A stretch of 64,000 nt of DNA, from the NCBI RefSeq assembly GCF_025370875.1, contig NZ_JAMXFD010000011.1, positions 90,382 through 154,381 of the forward strand. Reading direction: 5' to 3'. The stretch comes from Laspinema palackyanum D2c (lineage in GTDB: Bacteria > Cyanobacteriota > Cyanobacteriia > Cyanobacteriales > Laspinemataceae). How positions within the stretch are numbered: position 1 is the stretch's first letter; each line of letters begins with the position of its first letter. The notes beneath the pieces are model-generated. The model did no database searches. It saw only the letters and a list, made by a program, of their open reading frames with translations, and was not told where the DNA came from. Both the position numbers and the translations under genes were made by a program. Shown in pieces: positions 26,937-36,247 of this stretch.

Positions 26937-28340
26937 TCAAATCAATTCAATTTCTTTGACCATTTCCGGGACCTCTGCATCAACCGTCACGCTGGGTTTA
27001 ACCAGTAAATCGACAATGCCGGTGGCGGATAAGCTTTGTTCCTGTTGAACCCGAAACATTGCCACATCAATACAACGGGCTAAATAGGTAAAATCTCCAT
27101 TGACAATTCCTGAAACCCCAGCATTTAAAAAATAGACTCCCGGATTGAGCAAACATTTAAACCGGAATTTTACAACAACTTTGCTCCCCGGTTCAACTGT
27201 TTGCAGAGAATGTTCCGAAAATGAATGAGACGCCCCGCCCAGTTCCAAACCGCTAATCGTTTTCACCAACATTCCACAGCGGATTTGAGAAGCAGCCTCC
27301 AAAAATTCCACCGTATAAGTGTAGATATATTCGTGACGACCCACCAGATGGTTAACTTTTTTTCCCGTCGGAGTCATGATCTGCGGATCGATAATCTTCG
27401 CCCCCCGGGATTCATAATGTAGGGTATTGCTCGGTTGCAGGTCTTCATCGTAATAAGCCCGCGCTGCCTGTTCTACTGGACCCGAGGAGGGAATGGCAAA
27501 TTCAGTGGAAGTGGGGGTAAAGAACGGCAATTTTGGCGCGTCTTCTGGCTCATCTTTTTCCTGATTGAGCTTGCGAATTTCGTCGCATAATGCCTCTACT
27601 TTATGAGGGGGAGAGTAAATCAGTTTTTGATATTTATCCACCACAATTTTTGGCGTATGATAGAGCAGCAATTCCCCATCATGCATGAAAATTGCGGAAT
27701 CACATAACTCAATAACCATCGCAGCAGCGTGGGAGACAAATAAAATCGTCCCGCCTCGTTCTTGGATAGTTTCAATCCGCGCAAAACACTTGCGTTGAAA
27801 AGCTTCATCTCCGACGGACAGGGCTTCATCCACGATCAGAATATCCGGGTCAACGCTGGTGGCGACGGCAAAGGCTAACCGGACAAACATCCCGCTGGAG
27901 TAGGTTTTGACGGGTTGGTCCAGGAAATCGCCGATATCTGCAAAGGCGACAATTTCATCGAATCGATTCTCGACTTCTTGTTGAGAAAGCCCGAGTAATT
28001 GCGCGTTAAAGAAGACATTTTGCCGTCCGGTAAATTCGGGATTAAACCCACTGCCGAGTTCGAGAAGGGCGGAAATTCTGCCTTTGACTTCGACTTCGCC
28101 GCTGGTGGGAGAGAGAGTCCCCACAATGGTTTGGAGGAGGGTACTTTTTCCAGATCCATTGCGACCGACAACGCCGAGGGTTTTGCCTTTAGGAAGTTCT
28201 AGGGAGATATCGCGTAAAGCCCAGAATTCATCGGATCGGACTTTGCCGGGGAGGAGAATTTCTTTGAGGCGATCGGCGGGATGCCGATAGCGTTTGAAGC
28301 ATTTGGAAACATTTTTTAGCGAAATTGCAATTTCACCCAT
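26937..28340 (-). CDS. Polysaccharide ABC exporter ATPase with cargo-binding domain (Wzt-like)
   Basis: A 467-residue protein. The ATPase domain (about residues 1-245) has Walker A GRNGSGKS, signature YSSGMFVRLAFAVA, Walker B ILIVDEAL and switch VSHAA. The C-terminal domain (about 290-465) matches the beta-sandwich that binds the glycan cargo in Wzt O-antigen exporters. Together with the permease gene just upstream it forms an ABC-2 exporter that moves a finished polysaccharide across the inner membrane. The C-terminal domain implies recognition of a modified chain end. Confidence 0.92.
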   Translation of the reverse strand: MGEIAISLKNVSKCFKRYRHPADRLKEILLPGKVRSDEFWALRDISLELPKGKTLGVVGRNGSGKSTLLQTIVGTLSPTSGEVEVKGRISALLELGSGFNPEFTGRQNVFFNAQLLGLSQQEVENRFDEIVAFADIGDFLDQPVKTYSSGMFVRLAFAVATSVDPDILIVDEALSVGDEAFQRKCFARIETIQERGGTILFVSHAAAMVIELCDSAIFMHDGELLLYHTPKIVVDKYQKLIYSPPHKVEALCDEIRKLNQEKDEPEDAPKLPFFTPTSTEFAIPSSGPVEQAARAYYDEDLQPSNTLHYESRGAKIIDPQIMTPTGKKVNHLVGRHEYIYTYTVEFLEAASQIRCGMLVKTISGLELGGASHSFSEHSLQTVEPGSKVVVKFRFKCLLNPGVYFLNAGVSGIVNGDFTYLARCIDVAMFRVQQEQSLSATGIVDLLVKPSVTVDAEVPEMVKEIELI

Positions 28341-28385
28341 GAGTTTACTGGTGTATGAAACGTCCTAGCAATTTGTGGAGAAGGG

Positions 28386-28522
28386 AAAAATAGGGATGGG
28401 GGAGATAGGGAGGATAGGGGAGATGGGGTGGAGAAATTAGTAACAACAGTTTGTAGTAACGACTTCAGTCGTTATTTCCCCCATCCTTCATCCTTCATCC
28501 TTCACCCTTCATCCTTCATCCT
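28386..28522 (+). repeat. Composite repeat: G-rich tract, 24-bp repeat, CATCCTT tandem
   Basis: A purine tract (AGATAGGGAGGATAGGGGAG, within 28386-28436) is followed by one copy of the 24-bp repeat at 28450-28473. A run of CATCCTT heptamers (about 28484-28522) follows directly. The same order is seen at 32585-32759. It fills the gap between the exporter permease and ATPase genes. Confidence 0.75.
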
Positions 28523-28526
28523 TAAC

Positions 28527-29384
28527 TTAAATGACATCAGCAAAGGCGGGGCGTAAGCGCCGGTAGGACCAGAAACCGAGTGCGAAGATGACTAAAGAAA
28601 TCAAGGTAGCAACGGCCCATTCTCCGGGGTGGTTGATTTCTCCAACGAGGACAATATCTCGATAGGTTTCAGCGATCGCCGCCATTGGATTCAACCAAAA
28701 TACTAATTCCCGCCATTGTTCAGGAATCACCGTTGCTGGATAGCAAATGGGAGTCAAATAAAACCACAAATTTACCAGCACAATTAAGGATTGAGGAATG
28801 TCTCTCAAAAACACGGTGAATCCCGAGGTTAAATATCCTAATCCAGCGGTAAACAGTAGCTGGGTCGCCCACACCAAGGGGAGGAGGAACAGAGTGGGAT
28901 GGAGGGTATCCGAAGAAATCGCCAACATCACAATCAGTGCCATTAGTCCAAAGGTACTTTCAATAAACGCGGAAAGGACGGGTACTAAAGGCAGTAAACT
29001 CAGGGGGAAAACCACTTTTTTGACTAAATTGGGTTGTCCCACCACTACATTAGCCGCTTGCATAAAGCCAGTGGTAAAAGCAATCCAGGGAACCAATCCG
29101 GCAAACAACCATAAACCAAAGGTAAAGCTATTTTCCGGTAAGTTATTGGCCGGAAGCTTGACCTTTAAGATAACCGAGAAGACATAGGTGTAAATCAGCA
29201 GTTGGGAAAGCTGATTGAGTAAGGGCCATAAATTGCCCAAAACGGATCCTTTATAACGAGCGGCTAAGTCTCGTTGGACCAGGGTTTTGAGCAGGTTGAG
29301 CTTGATTAACAGTTGTTCATCGAGCAGTGACCTTTGGGAAATGGAGTTTGCCTTGTGAAAGGCTCCTTTGATTGTTCTGACCAA
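28527..29384 (-). CDS. Polysaccharide ABC exporter permease (Wzm-like, ABC-2 type)
   Basis: A 285-residue membrane protein with about six hydrophobic helices. The N-terminal cytoplasmic segment LKTLVQRDLAARYKGSVLGNLWPLLNQL is a hallmark of ABC-2 polysaccharide permeases. The C-terminal part contains NPMAAIAETYRDIVL. It pairs with the Wzt-like ATPase downstream, separated from it by a repeat-rich gap of 186 bp. It is the first gene of the minus-strand locus. Confidence 0.92.
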   Translation of the reverse strand: MVRTIKGAFHKANSISQRSLLDEQLLIKLNLLKTLVQRDLAARYKGSVLGNLWPLLNQLSQLLIYTYVFSVILKVKLPANNLPENSFTFGLWLFAGLVPWIAFTTGFMQAANVVVGQPNLVKKVVFPLSLLPLVPVLSAFIESTFGLMALIVMLAISSDTLHPTLFLLPLVWATQLLFTAGLGYLTSGFTVFLRDIPQSLIVLVNLWFYLTPICYPATVIPEQWRELVFWLNPMAAIAETYRDIVLVGEINHPGEWAVATLISLVIFALGFWSYRRLRPAFADVI

Positions 29385-29844
29385 TTTTCACATCCTCACC
29401 CACAACTACAAATAGGGGGCTACATGGCGGCGATTGCGAGGGCAACGCTCAGGCGATCGCTCCCATTGAGGATCATCTGACACCATGAGCCGGGAATTCA
29501 CTAGACTTAGAGGCGATCGCCGGAATGGAGGGTTCCCCTCTCCAATGGCGATCGCGCTTAGAGCTTAGGATAACCAATCCCCAGTCAGAATATCCCAACG
29601 GGGAGAGTTATAAGCATATTTTCTTAGTCTTTTTGCAAAAACAGTATATCCTGATAGCTTGTCAGATACGGGCCTCCACACCATCCGCCATAATATTTCC
29701 CCAGGACACTAAATCCGCTTTTGGAGCTCCACTCTAACAGCAGTCCCTTTCATTTTTAATGATTAGAGCAACGATCGCAGCGCGGTCCAGATAGCCCCGA
29801 GTCGGGTCAATGTCGGTTCATTTCATCAAAAGTGGTGCTTTTTC
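29385..29844. other. Intergenic region, HIP1-rich, no gene supported
   Basis: Several HIP1-type GCGATCGC or AGGCGATCGC sites cluster at 29450-29560. It separates the divergent/convergent blocks and should hold the promoter of the polysaccharide locus (just above 29384). No reliable promoter box or gene is seen. Confidence 0.3.
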
Positions 29845-30381
29845 CTATAAAACAGCTTGCAACGCAGTGGCGATCGCCGCTTTTTGCTCGGCATCGTACT
29901 TCCATCGCTCTAAAAATGACTGATAACTTCCCGTTCCAGTGCGGATGGTTTCTAACAAAGATGCAATTTTAGCTTGCATTGTCGGCAAGGCTAGAGTTTG
30001 AATGATCACTGTACTGCGATCGCGCACTCGTTCGGATCCTTGAGCCGTTGTCTCATCCCCAGAACGGCGGTGAGCAATCACCATTGCCGAAGACATGGCG
30101 AGATTTTTTACCATTAGTTCCGAAACAATCTCCTCAGACGACCCTAATCCTTGGAAAATTCCGGGAGAGGGGCGATCGGGCAAAGTCCCCTCATCGCTTA
30201 AATAGGTCACAAAAAACCCCCGCGCCCCATTTTGAGTCCGCACTAGATTTTCCGTTACCTGAGCAATCTGAGCTTCTGAAAGCGCCCCTGTAGCCATTTG
30301 CTCTAAGAACGATTCAGTTAGGGCGATCGCCTCCGCGAAGCTGACCGAATCCGGTACGGTTAAAGAAGATAAATTAGTCAT
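29845..30381 (-). CDS. Conserved hypothetical protein
   Basis: A 178-residue soluble protein with no signal peptide or membrane helix. It begins MTNLSSLTVPDSVSFAEAIAL and is mostly helical, with the segment GARGFFVTYLSDEGTLPD and a later VIAHRRSG. It is divergent from ruvB with 101 bp between starts, so the two may share a promoter region. I do not recognise the family; a cyanobacteria-restricted protein is likely from its style. Confidence 0.65.
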   Translation of the reverse strand: MTNLSSLTVPDSVSFAEAIALTESFLEQMATGALSEAQIAQVTENLVRTQNGARGFFVTYLSDEGTLPDRPSPGIFQGLGSSEEIVSELMVKNLAMSSAMVIAHRRSGDETTAQGSERVRDRSTVIIQTLALPTMQAKIASLLETIRTGTGSYQSFLERWKYDAEQKAAIATALQAVL

Positions 30382-30482
30382 AACTCATAAAATAGCCTGT
30401 TTAAATCCGTTGCAGCATCCTGACTAAAAATGGCACTTCGCGCCATTCACATTCGCACTATTGTCTACGAACAAAGGCACTC

Positions 30483-31595
30483 ATGGCAATCATCTCTTCC
30501 CATAACCCCACCGATCCACCGAAGAAAGAGGGCAAAACTGCTGAAAAAGCTGCAACCTACAATCCCTCAAACCCCGGACTGCTCGAACCTCAAGCCACCC
30601 CGGAAGAACAAACCAACATTCAGCAGGAAGAAAGCATTCGCCCCCACCGATTGGCGGATTATATCGGACAAAAAGACTTGAAAGAAGTCCTGGATATTGC
30701 CATCAAAGCGGCCCAATCGCGATCGGAAGCCCTGGATCATTTATTACTCTATGGTCCCCCCGGTTTGGGCAAAACCACAATGGCTTTAATTTTATCCAGT
30801 GAAATGAAAGTTGGCTGTAAAATTACCTCAGCCCCCGCTTTAGAACGCCCCCGAGATATCGTCGGGTTACTGGTGAATCTGCAACCGGGGGATGTGCTGT
30901 TCATCGATGAAATTCATCGCCTGAGTCGGATGAGTGAAGAAATTCTCTATCCGGCATTGGAAGATTTTCGCGTAGATATTACCATCGGCAAAGGACAAAG
31001 TGCCAGAACTCGGAGTATTCCCCTGCAACGGTTTACCCTGGTAGGAGCCACCACCCGCATTGGTAATCTCTCCTCCCCCCTGCGCGATCGCTTCGGATTG
31101 ATTCAACGGTTACGCTTCTATGAGGTAGATGAACTAACGGCGATCGTTCAGCGTACTGCCGAACTCCTGCAAACCCCAATCACCCCCGATGGTTGCGAAG
31201 AAATTGCCCGTCGTTCTAGGGGAACCCCCCGCATCGCCAACCGCCTCCTCAAACGAGTCCGCGACTACGCCCAAGTCAAGGAATGCGGAGATATTAACGC
31301 CTACGTCGCCAATCAAGCCTTAGAATTGTTTAACGTAGACCCGATCGGTCTGGATTGGACCGACCAACGCTTATTAAAAATGTTGATTGAAAACTTCAAC
31401 GGCGGCCCAGTCGGATTAGAAACCCTCGCTGCCGCTGCTGGAGAGGATTCTCAAACCATTGAGGAGGTTTATGAGCCTTATTTATTACAAATCGGCTATT
31501 TGAATCGCACCCATCGCGGCAGAACCGCTACCCCAGCGGCTTGGAGGCATTTCGGCTACAACCCACCCCCGGAACAATTGTCTTTGAGGATTTAG
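30483..31595 (+). CDS. ruvB: Holliday junction branch migration helicase RuvB
   Basis: A 370-residue AAA+ motor. A low-complexity N-terminal extension of ~50 residues comes before [20 protein letters not shown]. The Walker A motif is [14 protein letters not shown], Walker B is [10 protein letters not shown] and the sensor/arginine-finger region is [16 protein letters not shown]. The C-terminal winged helix includes [18 protein letters not shown]. RuvB hexamers drive branch migration with RuvA during recombination repair. The N-terminal extension is longer than in enterobacterial RuvB. Confidence 0.95.
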   Translation: MAIISSHNPTDPPKKEGKTAEKAATYNPSNPGLLEPQATPEEQTNIQQEESIRPHRLADYIGQKDLKEVLDIAIKAAQSRSEALDHLLLYGPPGLGKTTMALILSSEMKVGCKITSAPALERPRDIVGLLVNLQPGDVLFIDEIHRLSRMSEEILYPALEDFRVDITIGKGQSARTRSIPLQRFTLVGATTRIGNLSSPLRDRFGLIQRLRFYEVDELTAIVQRTAELLQTPITPDGCEEIARRSRGTPRIANRLLKRVRDYAQVKECGDINAYVANQALELFNVDPIGLDWTDQRLLKMLIENFNGGPVGLETLAAAAGEDSQTIEEVYEPYLLQIGYLNRTHRGRTATPAAWRHFGYNPPPEQLSLRI

Positions 31596-31637
31596 ATTTA
31601 ATCGCCCGCAGGCTGAAGCCTGGGGATACACGGACAA

Positions 31638-31655
31638 AGCCTGCCTCCGCAGGCT
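31638..31655 (+). terminator. Hairpin after ruvB
   Basis: AGCCTGC-CTCC-GCAGGCT is a perfect 7-bp stem, 42 bp after the ruvB stop codon. It is followed by AAGAAAG rather than a T-run. A related GCCCGCAGGC motif lies just before it (31603-31613). It may be a REP-type unit. Confidence 0.4.
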
Positions 31656-31720
31656 AAGAAAGAAAAGTGACTTTTGACAACTGGATTTGGTGTCAATCTA
31701 ATTTTTTAACAAAATACCCA

Positions 31721-32584
31721 ATGGAGAAACGATTGAGAACAACAGCGAACCCTTGGCAACGGCAGGTAATCAGAATCGCATTGCTTTGTTTAGTCTGTTT
31801 ATTCACTTGGATCGGAACTCTTACCCCAGCTTACGCCCAATCGGAGGAAGTTGAGACCCGAGGATTGGGGACCGAAGCCCTCTTACAATTGGAAGAACTG
31901 GGAACTCAAGCCTTTGCGGCGATGAATGCAGGGGATTTAGAGGGGGCCGAAAAATACTGGACGCAGTTTTTAGAACAGGTGCCGGATAATGCGGCTGCCT
32001 GGAGTAATCGCGGGAATATCAAGGTGAGTTTGAATAAACTTGAAGAGGCGATCGCGGACTATAATCAGGCGATCGCACTCGCACCGGATGCTCCCGATCC
32101 TTACCTCAATCGCGGCACCGCCTATGAAGGGTTAAAACGCTGGGACGATGCGATCGCCGATTACAATCATGTCCTCGAACTCGACCCCGAAGACCCCGCT
32201 GCCTACAATAATCGCGGCAATGCCGAAGCGGGACGAGGAAACTGGACAGAGGCGATCGCCAACTATCAAAAAGCCAGCGAACTCGCCCCAGACTACGCCT
32301 TCGCCCGCGCCAATTATACCCTCGCCCTCTATCAAACCGGGGAAGAAACAGCCGCCATCCAGTCCATGAAAAATATCCTCCGCAAATATCCCAAATTTGC
32401 CGATATGCGCGCCGCCCTCACCGCCGCCCTCTGGACCCAAGGACATCGCGGCGAAGCCGAAAGCAATTGGGTTGCCGCCGTCGGTTTAGACACCCGCTAC
32501 AAAGATTTAGACTGGGTTGCCCACACCCGCCGCTGGCCCCCGGCAATGGTCAGCGCCCTGGAGAAGTTTCTCAAAATTGAGTGA
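31721..32584 (+). CDS. Exported TPR-repeat protein
   Basis: A 287-residue protein. ATG 31721 (MEKRLRTT) is preferred because it opens a signal peptide with a clear AYAQ cleavage end; a GTG at 31667 is also in frame. Three or four TPR units follow (AAWSNRGNIKVSLNKLEEAI, PYLNRGTAYEGLKRWDDAI, AAYNNRGNAEAGRGNWTEAI, and one further copy). It is probably periplasmic or thylakoid-lumenal and acts as an assembly or interaction factor. No partner can be named. Confidence 0.82.
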   Translation: MEKRLRTTANPWQRQVIRIALLCLVCLFTWIGTLTPAYAQSEEVETRGLGTEALLQLEELGTQAFAAMNAGDLEGAEKYWTQFLEQVPDNAAAWSNRGNIKVSLNKLEEAIADYNQAIALAPDAPDPYLNRGTAYEGLKRWDDAIADYNHVLELDPEDPAAYNNRGNAEAGRGNWTEAIANYQKASELAPDYAFARANYTLALYQTGEETAAIQSMKNILRKYPKFADMRAALTAALWTQGHRGEAESNWVAAVGLDTRYKDLDWVAHTRRWPPAMVSALEKFLKIE

Positions 32585-32759
32585 GGGGTCATTGGTCATT
32601 GGTCTTTGGTCATTGGTCTTTGGGGGAGATGTTCGTAGTAACGACTTCAGTCGTTTCTTCAGTTCGTAGTAACGACTTCAGTCGTTTCCCCTCCCATCCT
32701 TCATCCTTCATCCTTCATCCTTCATCCTTCATCCTTCATCCTTCATCCTTCATCCTTCA
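32585..32759 (+). repeat. Composite repeat: two 24-bp copies and (CATCCTT)n
   Basis: Short CATTGGTCTTTGGT-like repeats (32588-32622) are followed by 24-bp repeat copies at 32632-32655 and 32663-32686. Then come about nine tandem CATCCTT heptamers (32695-32759). The heptamer tract enters the 3' end of the minus-strand HAD gene, whose last residues KDEG and stop are encoded by heptamer units. Confidence 0.88.
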
Positions 32760-33552
32760 CCAACTCCCCAATCAACCCCGGTGTCAACTCCTTAACATTC
32801 CCTAAAACGATCGCCGCCCCTGCTTTTTTCAAACTGGCACTATAGGCGTTCTTTCTCTCTTCACTCTCTTGCACATGAGGTGGTAAAACCCCCACCCCAA
32901 TCCAGGTACGGTTCGGCTGCTGTTCTTTAGCTTGACTAACCGTGTACAAATCCGCCACCGTATCGCCCACATACACCACCGGAGCATTTTCAGCACTGGA
33001 ATATCGAGTTTCTAATTCCTTCAAAGTGGCAAAAAGCCCAGTCGGGTCGGGCTTCCCCGGCGCATCTTCCATCGCAATCACCACCGGATCCGCTAATCCC
33101 AAGGCACCTTCTAAGACATAAGCCGCTTCCGCTCTCATGGCTCCACTAAAAAAGCCCCAGGGAATTCCCGCCTGGGTCAAACTGTCCAAATAGGCTGGAT
33201 TCACCAACAATGGCTCTTGACAAATGTAGCCAGTCATGGTATTGGGGTCGGGACCCCGATAGCGGGATTGAAAAAACTCAACCAGGGTATCGTAATCCAA
33301 AGACAGGCGATCGCGGCTTTGACCCTGACTCTCTAAATACCGACAAACTAACTCAAACGAGGCATCCCAGTCATTATTCCAGACCCCTTCGGACTTGAGA
33401 CTGTCAATGTCTGCCGACGAGGGCCGATAGGCAGTTTGGGTAAAGTGTTCCACCGTATCCGCGATCGCCCTGCGGTAAGAACCACTGACATCCCGAATCA
33501 CCCCATCAATATCAAAAACTGCGATCGCCATCGTTGTCATGTTCCTATCCAT
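32743..33552 (-). CDS. HAD-superfamily hydrolase, TIGR01548-like
   Basis: A 269-residue phosphatase-like protein. HAD motif I is FDIDGVIRDVSG, motif II is FFSGAM, the motif III Lys lies in APGKPDPTGL and motif IV is VVYVGDTVADLYT. The cyanobacterial subfamily has no firmly known substrate. ATG 33552 has GGAGGGGAG nine bases before it; ATGs at 33540 and 33531 are alternatives. The C-terminus (VKDEG) is encoded by a CATCCTT tandem repeat and may vary between strains. Confidence 0.82.
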   Translation of the reverse strand: MDRNMTTMAIAVFDIDGVIRDVSGSYRRAIADTVEHFTQTAYRPSSADIDSLKSEGVWNNDWDASFELVCRYLESQGQSRDRLSLDYDTLVEFFQSRYRGPDPNTMTGYICQEPLLVNPAYLDSLTQAGIPWGFFSGAMRAEAAYVLEGALGLADPVVIAMEDAPGKPDPTGLFATLKELETRYSSAENAPVVYVGDTVADLYTVSQAKEQQPNRTWIGVGVLPPHVQESEERKNAYSASLKKAGAAIVLGNVKELTPGLIGELVKDEG

Positions 33553-33830
33553 CGTAAATAGCTCCCCTCCATAACCGCTTGAAAGTGCTGTTATTCAGAA
33601 TATAGGCCCTAGAGCATCGATAGTCCCAAAAGAAAAAAGATTGCGATCGCCTTTCGTCAAACATCAGCTATAATTAAAAACTGGCCTATTCCCAAAAAAT
33701 AGGACCCGGAAAAATTGAGATTTTATTTGAGCCTTTATTTTTCCAATCCTCGCCCAAGTAGCCCAAAGATGCGCTACAATAAAGCGTTGTACCATTACCA
33801 GAAGATTACACAAACCTCAAGGAGGTGTGA

Positions 33831-34130
33831 TTGTCAAAGTTCATTTTAAAAGTTCTCTGGTTAGAGGACAACGTCGCGATCGCAGTTGATCAAGTTGTGG
33901 GTAAGGGAACCAGCCCATTAACCCGTTACTTCTTCTGGCCTCGGAATGATGCCTGGGAAGAACTAAAAAATGAGTTAGAAGCGAAGCACTGGATCTCCGA
34001 AACTGACCGCGTAGAGTTGCTCAACAAAGCCACTGAAGTCATTAATTACTGGCAAGAAGAAGGCAGAAGGCAGCCAATGATGGAAGCTCAGTCCAAATTT
34101 CCGGAAGTCGCCTTTACAGGTAGCAGCTGA
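33831..34130 (+). CDS. Ribosomal protein PSRP-3/Ycf65 of the 30S subunit
   Basis: A 99-residue protein ([21 protein letters not shown], then [14 protein letters not shown] and [10 protein letters not shown]). This is the cyanobacterial homologue of plastid-specific ribosomal protein 3, a component of the small ribosomal subunit. The start is TTG at 33831, supported by a strong Shine-Dalgarno AAGGAGGTG only a few bases upstream and by the family's usual beginning. It has its own terminator at 34157. Confidence 0.92.
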   Translation: MSKFILKVLWLEDNVAIAVDQVVGKGTSPLTRYFFWPRNDAWEELKNELEAKHWISETDRVELLNKATEVINYWQEEGRRQPMMEAQSKFPEVAFTGSS

Positions 34131-34156
34131 AGCCCTGAGTTATCAAGCCTTCAAAG

Positions 34157-34195
34157 CAGCGGATATCTCCACAAAGATATCCGCTGATTGTTTTT
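34157..34195 (+). terminator. Intrinsic terminator after psrp3
   Basis: CAGCGGATATCT (34157-34168) and AGATATCCGCTG (34175-34186) form a perfect 12-bp stem with loop CCACAA, followed by ATTGTTTTTG. Confidence 0.88.
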
Positions 34196-34305
34196 GACTA
34201 ACCCCGGTGATCAAAATCACCCGAGATCAGCCAAACAATCAACCCCATCCCAAAAAGAACAGTTACCATAGAATTGAGCACTTACACTCAACAGGTTGAC
34301 AGTTT

Positions 34306-35025
34306 ATGACTGGTGTTGTTCAATCTCCTCTAAATGCCGAGCAAGTTTATGTCTGGCTGAGGGGACTATTAACCATTGCCTGGGCAGATGGTCACTTCGA
34401 CCAAGAAGAAAAAGACTTAATTGCGGAACTGACTCAGGAAGAATTAGAACCCTCAATTAACTTGGGTGAACTCCAACCCATCAAACCCCAAGAGTTAGCG
34501 GCAGTTTTAGGCAACGAACCCATCATTGCCGAAAACTTCTTAAGAACGGCGGTTATGGTTGCCATAGCTGATGGAGTTTATTCCCCCAGTGAAGAGGAAA
34601 AATTATATGAGTTTTGCCACGCACTCGGACAAAACTCTAAAGTTTTAGAAGCCCTCCGCCATACCCTCTGGGATGGAAGAAATGCCCAAGTCCAAGATTT
34701 CGAGGCGATTGCTTCTCCCCAGGGGAACGGGGCAGTCGGTCTGCACCCGGGTCCCAAACAGCAGGGGGATGTCCTCTCCCCAGTGCGCCATTGGCTGGAT
34801 GATTTGGAAATCCATGACCCCCGACTGGCTAGATTTCTCTGCAAAATGATTCCACCGCAATGCCCATTTGAACGAGATATCCATTTATTCGGCAATAAGG
34901 TGGTCCATATTCCCCCCCTGTGCCATATCAACCCACTCTATGAGCAAATGGTGGGTTTACGCTTCCGCGCTTTATCCTACTTAGCCGATGAGTGCGGGGA
35001 AGATGTCACCCCCTATTGCCAATAA
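34306..35025 (+). CDS. TerB-like domain fused to Mo-dependent nitrogenase C-terminal domain
   Basis: A 239-residue protein. The N-terminal half resembles TerB/DjlA-type helical domains, with two acidic EF-like turns (AWADGHFDQEEKDLI and AIADGVYSPSEEEKLYEF). The C-terminal half (about residues 155-235) is the Mo-nitro_C domain: DPRLARFLCKMIPPQCPFERD, then PPLCHINPLYEQMVGLRFRAL. The domain is named from nitrogenase-linked proteins but is widespread in cyanobacteria that do not fix nitrogen. No nif gene is nearby. Function unknown. Confidence 0.85.
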   Translation: MTGVVQSPLNAEQVYVWLRGLLTIAWADGHFDQEEKDLIAELTQEELEPSINLGELQPIKPQELAAVLGNEPIIAENFLRTAVMVAIADGVYSPSEEEKLYEFCHALGQNSKVLEALRHTLWDGRNAQVQDFEAIASPQGNGAVGLHPGPKQQGDVLSPVRHWLDDLEIHDPRLARFLCKMIPPQCPFERDIHLFGNKVVHIPPLCHINPLYEQMVGLRFRALSYLADECGEDVTPYCQ

Positions 35026-35116
35026 TCCCGACCACTCGCCAATGGCTCCAGAGTCCTTTGTTGAGGGGTTCAGGATGTAGAACGAACTTACTTTTAACAA
35101 AGGACCAAGGACAATC

Positions 35117-36157
35117 ATGCAATTTATCGATCGCGTAGAAATAGAAGTCGCTGGTGGTAAGGGTGGCGATGGCATCGTCGCTTTCCGCCGGGAAAAATAT
35201 GTCCCGGCGGGTGGCCCCGCTGGAGGCAATGGGGGTAAGGGCGGTTCCGTCATTCTCCGGGCTGTAGAACATCTGCAAACCCTGTTAGATTTTAGATACA
35301 ACCGCCGAATTGAAGGAGAAAACGGACAAAGAGGCGGTCCCAATAATCGGACTGGGGCTTCGGGAGGCGATCGCATCGTTCAAGTCCCCGTCGGCACAAT
35401 GGTTTATGACGCCACCACGGAAGAAGTCATCGGGGACCTCATCGAACCCGAGCAAACCTTAGTCGTTGCCGCAGGCGGAAAAGGCGGACTCGGAAACAAA
35501 CATTTTCTCAGCAACAGCAACCGTGCTCCCGAATATGCCTTACCCGGACTGGAAGGGGAACAGCGGTTTTTGCGCCTAGAACTCAAACTCCTAGCTGAAG
35601 TTGGCATCGTCGGTAAACCCAATGCAGGCAAATCCACCTTAATTTCCGCCCTCTCTGCCTCCCGTCCCAAAATTGCCGATTATCCCTTTACGACGTTAGT
35701 CCCTAACTTAGGAGTCGTCAGAAAACCCAGTGGAGACGGCACCGTATTCGCTGATATTCCCGGATTAATTGAAGGGGCGCATTTAGGGGCCGGTTTGGGC
35801 CATGAGTTCTTACGCCATATCGAACGCACCCGAGTGTTGCTGCATCTGGTGGATATCACGGCAGAGGATCCGATTGAAGACTATGAGATGATTCAGCAGG
35901 AGTTAGCCGCCTATGGCCGGGATTTGCTGAATCGGCCCCAAATTGTGGCGTTAAATAAGATGGACGCTTGCGATCGCACGGAAGAAGAAATCGAGGCGAT
36001 CTCGACTCGTCTAAGTGAACTCTCCGAGTCCACCACCCCAATTTTTCAAATCTCCGCCGTCTCCCGCCTAGGACTCGACCCCCTCCTCCAAGAAATCTGG
36101 ACCACCATCGATCGCCTAAAAGAAGAACGCGACCTCATCCAGAATCTCATTTCGTAG
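35117..36157 (+). CDS. obgE: GTPase Obg/CgtA
   Basis: A 346-residue protein. The glycine-rich Obg fold comes first ([35 protein letters not shown]). The G domain follows: G1 [11 protein letters not shown]3 [15 protein letters not shown]4 NKMD. Obg acts in late 50S assembly and stress control. The last codon and stop, TCG-TAG, lie inside a copy of the 24-bp repeat (36151-36174). The repeat has therefore set the protein's C-terminus. Confidence 0.96.
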   Translation: MQFIDRVEIEVAGGKGGDGIVAFRREKYVPAGGPAGGNGGKGGSVILRAVEHLQTLLDFRYNRRIEGENGQRGGPNNRTGASGGDRIVQVPVGTMVYDATTEEVIGDLIEPEQTLVVAAGGKGGLGNKHFLSNSNRAPEYALPGLEGEQRFLRLELKLLAEVGIVGKPNAGKSTLISALSASRPKIADYPFTTLVPNLGVVRKPSGDGTVFADIPGLIEGAHLGAGLGHEFLRHIERTRVLLHLVDITAEDPIEDYEMIQQELAAYGRDLLNRPQIVALNKMDACDRTEEEIEAISTRLSELSESTTPIFQISAVSRLGLDPLLQEIWTTIDRLKEERDLIQNLIS

Positions 36158-36210
36158 TAACGACTTCAGTCGTTCTCTTATCTTAGTTCAACGTCCCGAC
36201 TTCAGTCGTT
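36151..36210 (+). repeat. Two copies of the 24-bp interspersed repeat
   Basis: The standard copy at 36151-36174 overlaps the end of obgE. A variant with the 5' half TTCAACGTCC instead of TTCGTAGTAA lies at 36187-36210, 36 bp further. The same variant recurs twice at 57317-57376. Confidence 0.9.
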
Positions 36211-36219
36211 AACCCCTTC

Positions 36220-36247
36220 GTAGAGACGCCCCCTTTCGCGTCTCTAC
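36220..36247. repeat. 10-bp inverted repeat (REP-like)
   Basis: GTAGAGACGC and GCGTCTCTAC flank an 8-base loop, a perfect hairpin in the obgE-clpR gap. It may serve as a terminator for obgE, although a T-run is missing. Confidence 0.6.

Noticed and set aside
34306-35025. Evidence for nitrogen fixation
   Set aside because: The Mo-nitrogenase C-terminal domain name alone is not evidence; no nif structural or assembly gene is in the window.
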